A stretch of DNA of 64,000 nucleotides from Gilliamella sp. App4-10 (GCF_001690495.1 NZ_LZGS01000048.1:81821-145820); one strand, 5' to 3'. Shown: positions 46,431 through 56,197, counted from the first letter of the stretch. A program made the numbers and translations. Notes: a model not told the origin generated them from the letters alone.

Positions 46431-47597
46431 ATGGCTAGTCAATCAAACAATCTAAGCCAAGGAACTATTGCTGTTCGCGGTGGGCTCAATACTGATGATC
46501 AATATGGCAGTGTCGTACCTGTTATCACACCATCTACTTGTTATCGTTATGAAGAATTTGCTAAACCCAGAGAATTTGATTATGCGCGAAAAGCAAATCC
46601 AAGTCGGCGATTGGTGGAAGAAACAGTTGCAAAATTAGAAGGTGGTGCCGATGCTATTTTAACTAACTGTGGCATGTCAGCAATTCACCTTATTAGTGTT
46701 GCCTTATTAGCACCAAATGACTTAGTTGTTGCTCCTCATGATTGTTATGGCGGTAGCTATCGGCTTTTTAATAGTTTAAGTCAGAAAGGTTATTTTAAAG
46801 TAAAATTTGTTGATCAGTCTGACTTGGTCGCATTGCAAGAAGCATTAAGCTTACATCCCAAGTTAGTCTTGATTGAGACACCAAGTAATCCATTACTGCG
46901 TGTTGTTGATATAAAAAAAATTGCGCAACAAGCGCATGATGTAGGTGCTTTGGTTTTAGTCGATAATACGTTTATGACGCCTATTTTACAAAAACCATTG
47001 GAGCTTGGCGCTGATATTGTTACCCACTCTTGTACTAAATTTTTAAACGGACATTCGGATTTATTAGCTGGGATTTTAGTTTTTAAGGACCAACAACTTG
47101 CTACAGATGTTTTATGGTGGGCCAATAATATTGGTACGCTGACTTCATCATTTGATAGTTATCTTTTATTACGTGGATTACGAACCCTTGCTGCGCGTGT
47201 AAATTTGCAACAAGACAATGCGCAAAAAGTGGTAGGGTTTCTTGCTAATCATCCAAAAATAGCTAAAGTATTTCATCCCTCTTTACCAACTAATCTTGGA
47301 CATGATATTGCTAAAAAACAGCAGAAAGGCTTTGGTTCGTTACTCAGTTTTGAATTAGTTGGCGAGGCCGATGTCATGCCGAAATTTTTAAAAGCGCTTA
47401 ATATTTTTACATTGGCTCAATCACTTGGTGGAGTGGAAAGTCTTGTATGTCATCCAGCAACAATGACTCATTCAGGTATTAGTGCCGAAGCACGAAAAAC
47501 GGCTGGGATTTCAGATCAATTATTGCGTATTTCGGTGGGATTGGAAGATATTACTGATTTACAGGCTGATTTACAGCAAGCACTTGAAAAAGTATAA
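46431..47597 (+). CDS. metB: Cystathionine gamma-synthase
   Basis: PLP enzyme joining O-succinylhomoserine (or acyl-homoserine) and cysteine to cystathionine in methionine synthesis. 388 residues (E. coli 386). Family blocks: TIAVRGGLNTDDQYGSVVPV, FDYARKANPSRRLVEETVAK, LIETPSNPLLRVVDI, VDNTFMTPILQKPLELGADI and the PLP Lys in HSCTKFLNGHSDLLAG; SLGGVESLVCHPATMTHSGI near the end. Divergent from metJ. No metL follows, unlike E. coli. An inverted repeat, GGATTGATG/CATCAATCC, surrounds the space after it. Confidence 0.95.
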   Translation: MASQSNNLSQGTIAVRGGLNTDDQYGSVVPVITPSTCYRYEEFAKPREFDYARKANPSRRLVEETVAKLEGGADAILTNCGMSAIHLISVALLAPNDLVVAPHDCYGGSYRLFNSLSQKGYFKVKFVDQSDLVALQEALSLHPKLVLIETPSNPLLRVVDIKKIAQQAHDVGALVLVDNTFMTPILQKPLELGADIVTHSCTKFLNGHSDLLAGILVFKDQQLATDVLWWANNIGTLTSSFDSYLLLRGLRTLAARVNLQQDNAQKVVGFLANHPKIAKVFHPSLPTNLGHDIAKKQQKGFGSLLSFELVGEADVMPKFLKALNIFTLAQSLGGVESLVCHPATMTHSGISAEARKTAGISDQLLRISVGLEDITDLQADLQQALEKV

Positions 47598-47669
47598 CTG
47601 ATTTTTCAGATTATAATTAGGATTGATGCTATATCATATATATAGACATGCTATTCCATCAATCCGTTA

Positions 47670-48230
47670 TTAGCAATGATTATTATCACTTTTATTTTTC
47701 TGAAATTTTTCTATCTTGTTTTCAATCGCTGTAAAAATTTCATCAATTGAATGACGTTTTGCTCTACCGCAAAGTTTTGCCGTTTTATGACAGACTAAGC
47801 ATTGTCTTGGTTGGTTGTCGAATTGTGATCGTGACAGGCTTTTTTGTGTAACAATGTCAATAACATCAATATCCCACAAACGCCCTAAAGGGTGATTATT
47901 TTCAATATCAATACAGTATTTTTTAAGGACATTAGCTGAACATTTTATTGCTATAATAGCTTCTGAACCGGTGATATAGTGATAATGATCTTCATTGATT
48001 ATTGCGATGTCATTTTGTAAAAAACAGTGATGTAATGTTTTGATTGCCTCGTCAAAAAGATAACGAGCACCGCTACTATTTTTTATAGCACCTGGAATAA
48101 CTAGGCTTAAGGATATGATGGGATGTTTATAACATATCATTGCCTGTTTTTGGTTTTCCACTCGCTTTTCCTTGGCTAATAGCATTTGCTCAAGGTTAAT
48201 TGGAGTGCCATCATCAAATTTAATTAGCAT
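47670..48230 (-). CDS. citX: Apo-citrate lyase phosphoribosyl-dephospho-CoA transferase
   Basis: Attaches the CoA-derived prosthetic group to CitD. From the ATG at 48230 (MLIKFDDGTPINLEQMLLAK) it has 186 residues; a start at 48260 lacks a ribosome site. Conserved: SLVIPGAIKNSSGARYLFDE, HPLGRLWDIDVID and LSRSQFDNQPRQCLVCHKTA (family: LSRxxxxxPPRxCLxC). CitG, which makes the precursor, is not encoded in the window. Last gene of the citrate operon. Confidence 0.92.
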   Translation of the reverse strand: MLIKFDDGTPINLEQMLLAKEKRVENQKQAMICYKHPIISLSLVIPGAIKNSSGARYLFDEAIKTLHHCFLQNDIAIINEDHYHYITGSEAIIAIKCSANVLKKYCIDIENNHPLGRLWDIDVIDIVTQKSLSRSQFDNQPRQCLVCHKTAKLCGRAKRHSIDEIFTAIENKIEKFQKNKSDNNHC

Positions 48231-48306
48231 TTTTCCATTGGATAAAAACAGTAATAGCATAACACTTTTACATGTCAGGCTATTACTTTATTAATTAAAA
48301 CTAAAA

Positions 48307-49836
48307 TTAATCTTTAACTTCACGCACGACATCAATAACTGAACCGTCGCGGAAATGGACAATACCAACAATTTTATCTTTAAACTCGATTGGTTTTGGC
48401 TCACCAGTTAAAGATACAGCACGTTGATAAAGCTCTTCAATGCTCATAATTGGTAAATTAGCTGCTTTTAAACGTTCAGCAATTTCTGGACGATTAGGAT
48501 TAACCGCAATACCATGGTCAGTTACTAGCACATCAACGCTTTCACCAGGAGTGACTAATGTTGTTACCTTTTTAATTACCGTTGGAATACGGCTACGAAT
48601 AAGTGGCGCAACAACGATTGTTAAGTTGGCACCAGCAGCAGTATCACAGTGACCGCCAGATGCACCACGCATAACGCCGTCAGAACCCGTTAATACATTA
48701 ACATTGTAATCAAGGTCAATTTCTAAAGCACTTAAAATAACAATATCAAGTTCATCAACGCTCGCACCTTTTGATGCCGGGTTCGCATAAACGTTGGTTG
48801 ATACTTCAATATGATCTTTATTTTTACCCAAAGATTGTCCAGCTGTGCCATCAAAGCTTTGAGTGTCTAATAAACGTTTAACTAAACCTTTTTCATGAAG
48901 ATCAACAATACTTGCGGTAATACCACCTAATGCAAATGATGCAGTAATATTTTTCGCACGCATACGATTTTCAAGGAAACGCGTTGCCGCAGTTGACGAT
49001 GCACCCGAACCAGTTTGAATTGAAAAACCATCTTTGAAATAGCCTGAATGTTCAATAACGTCAGCTGCATAACGCGCGATCATCAGTTCGCGTGGATTGC
49101 TAGTGATACGCGCTGCACCTACACTAATTTTAGTTGGATCACCCACCTCATCAACTTTAACAATATAGTCAACTTGATCTTGGCGAATACTTGCCGGATG
49201 GTTAGGATATCCAACGATATCTTCAGTTAGTAGTACCACTTTTTTAGCAAATTGTGCATCGACCATAGCATAACCAAGTGCACCACATTGTGATTTACCC
49301 GATACCCCATTGGCGTTACCTTGTTCATCAGCTGTTGATACGGCTAAAAATGCGATATCAATGTTAATTTCACCACTTTGGATAAGTTTTACTCGACCAC
49401 CATGAGAATGGATATGAACAGGGTTTTCCATTAAGCCGTGAGAAATCGCATCGGCTAACTTACCTCGTAGACCAGAGGTATAAATTTTAGTAATGACACC
49501 TGATTCGATATGAGGTATTAAAGCCGAGTTACAACTTAATAATGAACTTGAAGCTAACGTTAAGTTTTTAATGCCTAACTTACTGATCGTTTCAACAACT
49601 TTATTGATAACCTTATCACCTTCACGGAATGCGTGGTGAAAAGAGATAGTCATACCATCACGTAATTCACATTTTTTTATTGCCTGTTCAATAGAATCAC
49701 ACAATTTACGCGTGTATTTAGACTCATCTTTTAAATAAGGTGTTGTTGCGTTAGCATCAACAAAAGGCGTAATATTCTTGAGATCAGGGTGCTGTTTAAG
49801 CAAATCATCAATTTTTTTGTTTATAGAAGTAGTCAT
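48307..49836 (-). CDS. citF: Citrate lyase alpha subunit (citrate CoA-transferase)
   Basis: Exchanges the acetyl group of acetyl-CitD for citryl. 509 residues (E. coli 510). Conserved: DGMTISFHHAFREGDKVINK, HIHSHGGRVKLIQSGEINID, FLAVSTADEQGNANGVSGKS, GGITASIVDLHEKGLVKRLL, DIVILSALEIDLDYNVNVLT and GSDGVMRGASGGHCDTAAGA. 12 bp after citE. Confidence 0.97.
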   Translation of the reverse strand: MTTSINKKIDDLLKQHPDLKNITPFVDANATTPYLKDESKYTRKLCDSIEQAIKKCELRDGMTISFHHAFREGDKVINKVVETISKLGIKNLTLASSSLLSCNSALIPHIESGVITKIYTSGLRGKLADAISHGLMENPVHIHSHGGRVKLIQSGEINIDIAFLAVSTADEQGNANGVSGKSQCGALGYAMVDAQFAKKVVLLTEDIVGYPNHPASIRQDQVDYIVKVDEVGDPTKISVGAARITSNPRELMIARYAADVIEHSGYFKDGFSIQTGSGASSTAATRFLENRMRAKNITASFALGGITASIVDLHEKGLVKRLLDTQSFDGTAGQSLGKNKDHIEVSTNVYANPASKGASVDELDIVILSALEIDLDYNVNVLTGSDGVMRGASGGHCDTAAGANLTIVVAPLIRSRIPTVIKKVTTLVTPGESVDVLVTDHGIAVNPNRPEIAERLKAANLPIMSIEELYQRAVSLTGEPKPIEFKDKIVGIVHFRDGSVIDVVREVKD

Positions 49837-49848
49837 TTTTCAATCCTA

Positions 49849-50736
49849 TCAAATTTCTTTACGTACACCGGAATATTTAGCCAACTCGATAACTTTTCTA
49901 GCACGAGCAATAATCGGTGCATCAATCATTTTGCCGTTTAAGGAAATAACGCCAAGGCCTTTTCTTTCACCTTCTTCTGCTGCTTCAACCACTTTTTGAG
50001 CATGCTCAACTTCAGCTGCGGTTGGAGCATAAGCATTATGTAATAGTTCAATTTGTCTTGGATTGATCAGTGATTTACCGTTATATCCGAGTTTTTTGAT
50101 TAGGCTAACTTCTTTTAAGAAACCTTCATCATCATTAACATTTGAATACACCACATCAAAGGCATCAATGCCAGCTACACGTGCTGCATGTAATACTGCG
50201 CAGCGAGCATAAAATAACTCAGTACCATCGCCACGCTCAGTTTGCATATCAACAAGATAGTCAAATGCAGCTAGTGCAATACCAATTAAACGTGGGGAAG
50301 ATTTAGCAATAGAAACGGCATTAACAACCCCTTGAGCGGATTCAATCGCGGCCATTAATTTAGTGCTGCCCACTTCACGCCCACACTCTTTTTCAATTCT
50401 TTCAACGTGTGCTTCTAACTCATGAATATCTTCAGCGCAGTTAGTCATCGGTAAACGTACTACGTCAACACCAGCCCTTACTACTGCTTCAAGGTCTTTT
50501 AAACCAAATGGAGTGTCAAGTGCATTGATTCGAACCACCGTTTCAATTCCGTGCTCTTTATAAACAGGAAGAAGCAATGTTTGTGCCACTAATAAACGTG
50601 CTGAATCCTTTTCTTTAATTGAAACAGCATCTTCAAGATCAAACATGATCGAATCAGGTTTATAAACAAACGAAGTTGATAACATTGCGGCGTTTGCACC
50701 TGGAAGAAATAGCATACTTCGACGTAATTTTTTCAT
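49849..50736 (-). CDS. citE: Citrate lyase beta subunit (citryl-ACP lyase)
   Basis: Cleaves citryl-CitD to oxaloacetate and acetyl-CitD. 295 residues of the CitE/HpcH aldolase fold: [63 protein letters not shown] with a metal-binding Glu, and [17 protein letters not shown]. Overlaps citD by ATGA. Confidence 0.96.
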   Translation of the reverse strand: MKKLRRSMLFLPGANAAMLSTSFVYKPDSIMFDLEDAVSIKEKDSARLLVAQTLLLPVYKEHGIETVVRINALDTPFGLKDLEAVVRAGVDVVRLPMTNCAEDIHELEAHVERIEKECGREVGSTKLMAAIESAQGVVNAVSIAKSSPRLIGIALAAFDYLVDMQTERGDGTELFYARCAVLHAARVAGIDAFDVVYSNVNDDEGFLKEVSLIKKLGYNGKSLINPRQIELLHNAYAPTAAEVEHAQKVVEAAEEGERKGLGVISLNGKMIDAPIIARARKVIELAKYSGVRKEI

Positions 50737-51023
50737 AGTAATTTACTCCAATCTAAGTTTTCTTCTTCTGCGCCACGTAATACTGCACATTGAACTCTGG
50801 CTTTAATAGCACAATCAAGTGCACCTTTATCATCAATAATAATTAAACCGTCGGTTACATTAAGCTCATTTAAAGTTTGCTCAACAACTGCACGGATTTG
50901 ATCGCCAAATTGTTTATTAACATCACTATTAATGACAACTTCAATTCCGGTGTTTGGCATGACTTTGACTAACAAATCGCTAGATTCAAGAGTCCCTGCC
51001 ATGGCTTCTTTTTGTATTTTCAT
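50733..51023 (-). CDS. citD: Citrate lyase acyl carrier protein (gamma subunit)
   Basis: 96 residues. Ser14, in [15 protein letters not shown], is the position that carries the phosphoribosyl-dephospho-CoA group in Klebsiella. C-terminal [20 protein letters not shown] matches the family. Translationally coupled to citE. Confidence 0.95.
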   Translation of the reverse strand: MKIQKEAMAGTLESSDLLVKVMPNTGIEVVINSDVNKQFGDQIRAVVEQTLNELNVTDGLIIIDDKGALDCAIKARVQCAVLRGAEEENLDWSKLL

Positions 51024-51044
51024 TTTTTTACCTTTTAAAACGTA

Positions 51045-52079
51045 TTAAATTTTAAATTTATCCAAATTAGCTGAAAGGTAATCCCATGTAGTAGATGGAA
51101 CCAGCTTTTTTACCTCTTCATATTGCCCAGATGCCAATAATTTTCGTACTAATGAGGCCGATACAATAGTATCACCTTCAGTTATTCGTGGAACTTCAAC
51201 AACAGTAATAGCTGAATGATCACTGACAGTTTTATTTTCAAGCCAATAAGACATCGCTTCATTATAAGCCTTAGTGACTTCATCACAAGGTTCAGTACCA
51301 ACAAATCGATAGGTAATATTAAGGGTTGGCGCGATATAATTTCGGAATATAAGCAAATCGATACCCATATAGGCTCGATCAATTTTTGCCTTATCTTTTA
51401 GAAAATAAGTTGGGAATGTTGCTCTTGAAATAATATAAGGTGAACTTGCATGCACAGTAACATTTTTTATCTGTTTAGTACCATCTTCAACTAACTTTAA
51501 ACGTGTATCAAATGAAAATTGCGATGCATTTTCATTCACGACAAAAACATGTAACCAATCACATTGACTTGCAGCATATTGGATAAGATATTGATGACCT
51601 TTAGTGAAAGGATTAGCATTCATAACAATGCTACCTATTTTATTCCCCTCTTTTTGCTGTGTGCTTAGTTGTTTACAATATAGCCTTATTCCAACTGGAT
51701 TGTTTTCCATTAGGACAACAAGATCGGTTATTTCAACAATAGGATAAAAGCCACATCCTTTAAAAAAATCTATATTTTCAGGCTTTGTATATAAAAAAAG
51801 GTGAAAATAGCCACTTTCGTTAGCATATTTTATGGTGTGATCCATTAAAGTTAGATTTAGCTGATTACCTCGATAATTGGGATCAATGGCAACACATTTG
51901 ATAATATTGTGATCGATTCCTGCACAAGCAATAATTTTTGCGTTAACTTTTGCTACCATAAAAACAGTAACTTGTGAGTCAAGGTCAAGATTAGCTTGAG
52001 ATAGCAACTGTTTAACTTCTCGATAATCTTGTTCTTTTTTAGAAATATCAATAACGGTATAATCAACCAAATCGTACAT
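51045..52079 (-). CDS. citC: [Citrate (pro-3S)-lyase] ligase
   Basis: Activates citrate lyase by acetylating its prosthetic thiol with acetate and ATP. 344 residues. An N-terminal GNAT-like domain (about 1-130, CVAIDPNYRGNQLNLTLMDH) is followed by a nucleotidyltransferase domain with IGSIVMNANPFTKGHQYLIQ, including the TxGH motif, and ISRATFPTYFLKD. 21 bp before citD. Confidence 0.95.
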   Translation of the reverse strand: MYDLVDYTVIDISKKEQDYREVKQLLSQANLDLDSQVTVFMVAKVNAKIIACAGIDHNIIKCVAIDPNYRGNQLNLTLMDHTIKYANESGYFHLFLYTKPENIDFFKGCGFYPIVEITDLVVLMENNPVGIRLYCKQLSTQQKEGNKIGSIVMNANPFTKGHQYLIQYAASQCDWLHVFVVNENASQFSFDTRLKLVEDGTKQIKNVTVHASSPYIISRATFPTYFLKDKAKIDRAYMGIDLLIFRNYIAPTLNITYRFVGTEPCDEVTKAYNEAMSYWLENKTVSDHSAITVVEVPRITEGDTIVSASLVRKLLASGQYEEVKKLVPSTTWDYLSANLDKFKI

Positions 52080-52083
52080 AATT

Positions 52084-52929
52084 TTACCTTTCTTCAGCTA
52101 CTACATAATTGATTAAACGACCAATTCCTGTAATTTCGACCTCTATTGTATCACCATCTTTCATAAATACTGGTGGATTACGTTTTTTACCAACCCCACC
52201 TGGTGATCCTGTAAGAATAACATCTCCTGGGGATAAATGCGTAAAAGTACTAATATAAGAAATTAATTCAGGTACAGTATGCACAAGATTTTTGACTGAA
52301 TCATGTTGCATTTGTTCGCCATTTAAATAAGTGGTTAAAGATAATACTTTTGGATCAGGAATTTCATCGCTCGTTGTAATACATGGACCGAACGCCCCTG
52401 TGCTTGGCCAGTTTTTTCCTGCGGTAAACCACGTGTATTGCCAGTCACGTATTGAACCATCCATATAACAGCTATAACCAGCTACATATGATAACGCATC
52501 TTCTTGCTTAATACGAAAACCAGCTTTACCAATAATAATAGCTAATTCGCCTTCATAATCCAACTCATTAGTAATGGCTGGTTTAATAATGTTGGTTTTA
52601 TGACCAGTTTGTGAGTCAGGAAAACGAACAAAAAGCGTCGGTGCTGAGCTAGTTTCATTAAATTCTGCTCGTTTTTCGGCATAGTTCATGCCAACGCATA
52701 AAATTTTGTTTGGATTTGGAATGACGGGTAAATAAGTAATGTCTTGTTCATCAATGTCACTTGGGGCATCAAGATACGTTTTGGCAACAGATAGCCCTTC
52801 TTTGTCGGCAAGTAGTGCTTTTAAATCGGCGTATTTATTACCTAATTTTTGCTTTAATTCAACAATACCGTTATGAGTGAGAAGACCAAAACTTGCTCTA
52901 CCAGAGACAAGATAACTGACAAGCTTCAT
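52084..52929 (-). CDS. FAH-family protein in the citrate operon, candidate oxaloacetate decarboxylase
   Basis: 281 residues of the fumarylacetoacetate hydrolase fold. An N-terminal cap of about 65 residues is followed by the catalytic domain: PNKILCVGMNYAEKRAEF, the metal ligands Glu126 and Glu128 in NELDYEGELAIIIGKAG, and Asp157 in YSCYMDGSIRDWQ; LTGSPGGVGKKRNPPVFMKD closes the domain. Relatives act as acylpyruvate hydrolases, and some (FAHD1, Corynebacterium Cg1458) decarboxylate oxaloacetate. The gene lies 4 bp before citC and after citS, and the usual oadGAB is absent, so conversion of oxaloacetate to pyruvate is the likely job. That is inference from position and family. Confidence 0.75.
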   Translation of the reverse strand: MKLVSYLVSGRASFGLLTHNGIVELKQKLGNKYADLKALLADKEGLSVAKTYLDAPSDIDEQDITYLPVIPNPNKILCVGMNYAEKRAEFNETSSAPTLFVRFPDSQTGHKTNIIKPAITNELDYEGELAIIIGKAGFRIKQEDALSYVAGYSCYMDGSIRDWQYTWFTAGKNWPSTGAFGPCITTSDEIPDPKVLSLTTYLNGEQMQHDSVKNLVHTVPELISYISTFTHLSPGDVILTGSPGGVGKKRNPPVFMKDGDTIEVEITGIGRLINYVVAEER

Positions 52930-52969
52930 GAAAACTCCTTAAAAGCTGTTTTATGTTAATTGGAAATAT

Positions 52970-53009
52970 AAAATAAAAAGAACAACCTTAGTATAAACTA
53001 AGGTTGTTC
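52970..53009 (-). terminator. Intra-operon terminator after citS
   Basis: Perfect 13-bp stem GAACAACCTTAGT/ACTAAGGTTGTTC with a 4-nt loop, followed on the minus strand by TTTTTATTTT. It lies 16 bp after the citS stop and 41 bp or more before the FAH gene. Confidence 0.8.
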
Positions 53010-53024
53010 ATTAATATGTTAAAT

Positions 53025-54404
53025 CTATACTAAGAAATTGCCGAGAATGAGTAATGATATTGACACATTAATTGCACCACCAATACGAGTTGCAATTTGT
53101 GCAAATGGCATAAGTTCCATCCGTTCTGCGGCAGTTAAGATTGCCACGTCGCCTGTTCCACCTTGACCACTTTGACAACAAGAAATAACAGCAGCATCAA
53201 CAGGGTACATACCAAGTTTTTTAGCAACAAAGAAACCAGTAGTAACTAAGCTAACTACTGTACAAACAATAACAATTAGGTTTGTGATTGTGAATGCATC
53301 TACAATTTTTTCCCAAGGCGTGATTGCAACACCTACCGCAAATAAAATTGGGTAAGTAACAGAAGTTTGGAAAAATTTATAAACTACTTGTGAACCACTT
53401 AATACTTTAGGTGAAACACCAGATACTAATTTAACAAAAACTGCTGCAAATAGCATTCCTACTGGCGCTGGAATTCCGGTTAATTTGTGACCAATCATGC
53501 CGACCATATAAAGAATAGCTGCTAATAATACACCTGAAGCAAATGTAGTTACATCAATAATCGATTCAGTTTTAGCTGCTTTTTTATCAGCAACTTCATC
53601 ATCTGCAGGTAATAGTCGACCATTACCAGTTAAGTGCGGATAAGCTTTACCGATACGATTAAGGATACCACCACAAATAATACCAGTTAAACCGCCTAAC
53701 ATTACGATTGGTAACACACGACCAAGCGCATCACCTTGCTCCATACCTAAAATTGAAGCGTATCCGATTGAAAGTGGAATTGCACCTTCACCAACACCAC
53801 CGGCCATAATAGGTAATACTAAGAAGAAGAATGTTTCAAATGGTGTTAAACCAAGTAAATAACCAACGCCTACACCAACAAGCATACCAACGATTTCACC
53901 ACATACCATTGGGCCGAAGATTTTTAAGAATCCTTGGATAAGTGTTTTCTTATCCATATTCATAATACTACCCACGATGATACAGCATATATATAAATAA
54001 AGAATATGCGTATCTTTATAGAATTTGGTCGTTGCTTCAACAACTGGTTTAGGTAAAATACCATAATAAACAAGTGCAGATGGAATAAAAGTTGCACAAA
54101 TTGCGGCAGCGCCCATTTTACCCACGATTGGTAAGCGTTTACCAATTTCACCACATAGGAAACCAAAGAAAGCACAAGTTACTACCATCACAACGATTTC
54201 GCTAGGTAATTTACCTGTTACCAACACTTCAGTAAAGATAAGGATACCGGCAATAATAAATAATGGAAGTGGGATTACACCAATTTTATAATTGTCCATA
54301 AGGCGCCACCAATTATATGGCCAGCCATATAGCTTCTCTTCAATAGGATTACCTGTTGATTCTTTTCCATTAATATTTTTTTCAGATGAGTTAAAATTCA
54401 CCAT
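53025..54404 (-). CDS. citS: Citrate:Na+ symporter of the 2-hydroxycarboxylate family
   Basis: 459 residues. The two reentrant-loop GGxG motifs of the 2HCT family are visible in LPIMAGGVGEGAIPLSIGYA and CCQSGQGGTGDVAILTAAER; the substrate-binding Arg is in FAQIATRIGGAINVSISLL. N-terminal LYGWPYNWWRLMDNYKIGVI is a cytoplasmic stretch. Closest by pattern to Klebsiella CitS (Na+-dependent citrate uptake). First gene of the minus-strand cit operon, divergent from citAB. Confidence 0.93.
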   Translation of the reverse strand: MVNFNSSEKNINGKESTGNPIEEKLYGWPYNWWRLMDNYKIGVIPLPLFIIAGILIFTEVLVTGKLPSEIVVMVVTCAFFGFLCGEIGKRLPIVGKMGAAAICATFIPSALVYYGILPKPVVEATTKFYKDTHILYLYICCIIVGSIMNMDKKTLIQGFLKIFGPMVCGEIVGMLVGVGVGYLLGLTPFETFFFLVLPIMAGGVGEGAIPLSIGYASILGMEQGDALGRVLPIVMLGGLTGIICGGILNRIGKAYPHLTGNGRLLPADDEVADKKAAKTESIIDVTTFASGVLLAAILYMVGMIGHKLTGIPAPVGMLFAAVFVKLVSGVSPKVLSGSQVVYKFFQTSVTYPILFAVGVAITPWEKIVDAFTITNLIVIVCTVVSLVTTGFFVAKKLGMYPVDAAVISCCQSGQGGTGDVAILTAAERMELMPFAQIATRIGGAINVSISLLILGNFLV

Positions 54405-54460
54405 TTAATTTTTTCTCCAAAATAACTTAATTTTATTCAAATTTAATGGAGTGTATCTTT

Positions 54461-54484
54461 ACAAAAATTTAATAAAATTTTTGT
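54461..54484. promoter_or_regulatory. Perfect dyad in the citS-citA divergent promoter
   Basis: ACAAAAATTT-AATA-AAATTTTTGT, 10-bp perfect arms. AT-rich targets are typical of CitB/DcuR-type regulators, so it is a candidate CitB site. It overlaps the CRP-like site. Confidence 0.5.
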
Positions 54485-54497
54485 GATATACATCATA
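54482..54497. promoter_or_regulatory. CRP-like site in the cit promoter region
   Basis: TGTGA-N6-TCATA, one mismatch from consensus, between citS and citA. Confidence 0.6.
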
Positions 54498-54593
54498 AAT
54501 TAACTATGGTTTTTATGGTTTTAAAGGCTATATGTTTTTTTATGCTGTGTTACACTTATTTCACTTTAATTTAAAAGCAAATGTAAAATAAAA

Positions 54594-56183
54594 ATGCGAA
54601 GAAAAATCCAATTATCGTTTACAACAAAACTTTTTTTATCTCTTTTGTTTTTTTCTTTGATTGTCTTTGCGTTATTACAAAGCTATATTTGGAACACGAC
54701 AGAAACAAATTTGTATCGAAGCTTGGGCGAAAAAGCACAGATTCAAGCAAAAGAGTTATCTGTTTTACCAAGTTTAATTGAATATGTCAACGATAAAGAC
54801 ACTAATAAAATAGCCAATTTAATCATAGGAATATTTGAACAAAGCGATGCGAGCTATATTGTTATTGGCGATGCTAATGCCAACCGTCTATTTCATACCG
54901 CTAATAGTCCTTTACACTCCCCCATGGTTGGTGGCGATAATCAAGAGGTTCTCAACGGTAATAGTAGCATATCCATTAGTGAGGGTTCTCTTGGGTTAGC
55001 ATTAAGGGGTAAAGCACCGATTGTCGAACATGGTAAAATTATAGGGATTGTCTCGGTTGGTTATATGATTGATGATATTTATGCATTGCATATACAGCAA
55101 TTTATACCTTTTATCTTTTTTTGTTCATTATTGTTCTTAGCTTTATTTATCTTTTCATACTGTTTTTCAAAAGCAATTAAGAAACAGATGTTTAATTTAG
55201 AACCTAAAGCAATTGCACTACTAGTCAAAAGTCAAAAGTCAATCATGGAATCGATTTTTGAAGGAGTTATTGCAATTGATCTTAATTATAAAATTATCAA
55301 TATTAATCAATCTGCCCGCACAATGTTAGATATTAAGATAAGTGACGATGATTTGCTTGAACATGATTTGAGTGAGTTTATTAAATCAAGTGACTTTATT
55401 TATAAAAATGAAAACCAAACCAAAGATATGCATGATCATATTTGTTATTTCAATAACATTATTGTCATTGCAAGCAAAGTTCCGGTGATCATTGATGATA
55501 AAATTCAAGGCTGGGTAATTACGTTTCGTAACTTTGATGATATTAATATATTAAGTATGCAATTAACACAAGTAACTCAATATATTGATAATTTACGCGC
55601 ATTAAGGCATGAGCATCTTAATTGGTTGGCAACGTTATCGGGTTTAATTTATATGAAACGGTATGAAGAAGCTCAGTCTTTTATCGCATTGCATTCTGCT
55701 GATAATCAAAGTAATTTAGACTTTATTACCGCACATTTTAAGATACCAGCTGTATGTGGTTTATTAATTGGTAAATATTCAAAAGCACACGAATTTGGTT
55801 TAAATCTACTATTTGATCCTGCATGTCAATTAAGTGCATTACCTTCACTCATATCCGAAATAGAATTTATGTCAATTTTAGGTAATTTGCTTGATAACGC
55901 TTTTAATGCCAGTTTGAAAAATGATCTTGGTGATAAAACAATTTATTTATATCTTAGTGATGCAACAGATGAAATTGTACTTGAAATCAGTGACCAAGGT
56001 TGTGGTATCGATGAAAATATTCGTGATTCAATTTTTGAACCTGGCGTCACATCTCAAGAGGGTAAAGAACATGGCATTGGTTTACACCTTGTTTCAACCT
56101 ATATAAAAAAATCCAATGGTTATATTACATTTGAAGATAATACCCCCTATGGAACCATTTTTTCTGTATTCATACCTAAATAA
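54594..56183 (+). CDS. citA: Citrate sensor histidine kinase CitA (DpiB type)
   Basis: 529 residues. TM1 about 12-32, a periplasmic PAS-like sensor about 40-165, TM2 about 167-190, a cytoplasmic PAS about 215-320, then a kinase core with phospho-His339 (RALRHEHLNWL) and the HATPase boxes NLLDNAFNASLK, DQGCGID and GIGLHLVSTYIKK. The residues that bind citrate in Klebsiella CitA (Arg66, His69, Arg107, Lys109, Ser124) have counterparts here: Arg98, His101, Arg138, Lys140 and Ser154, in NRLFHTA, ALRGKAPI and SVGY. So citrate, not a C4-dicarboxylate, is the expected ligand. Confidence 0.92.
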   Translation: MRRKIQLSFTTKLFLSLLFFSLIVFALLQSYIWNTTETNLYRSLGEKAQIQAKELSVLPSLIEYVNDKDTNKIANLIIGIFEQSDASYIVIGDANANRLFHTANSPLHSPMVGGDNQEVLNGNSSISISEGSLGLALRGKAPIVEHGKIIGIVSVGYMIDDIYALHIQQFIPFIFFCSLLFLALFIFSYCFSKAIKKQMFNLEPKAIALLVKSQKSIMESIFEGVIAIDLNYKIININQSARTMLDIKISDDDLLEHDLSEFIKSSDFIYKNENQTKDMHDHICYFNNIIVIASKVPVIIDDKIQGWVITFRNFDDINILSMQLTQVTQYIDNLRALRHEHLNWLATLSGLIYMKRYEEAQSFIALHSADNQSNLDFITAHFKIPAVCGLLIGKYSKAHEFGLNLLFDPACQLSALPSLISEIEFMSILGNLLDNAFNASLKNDLGDKTIYLYLSDATDEIVLEISDQGCGIDENIRDSIFEPGVTSQEGKEHGIGLHLVSTYIKKSNGYITFEDNTPYGTIFSVFIPK

Positions 56184-56197
56184 TAGAAAGGCATTAT

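Noticed and set aside
47615..47665. Inverted repeat GGATTGATG...CATCAATCC after metB as a terminator
   Set aside because: The loop is about 30 nt and there is no T-run, so it is not a convincing terminator; noted in the metB entry only.
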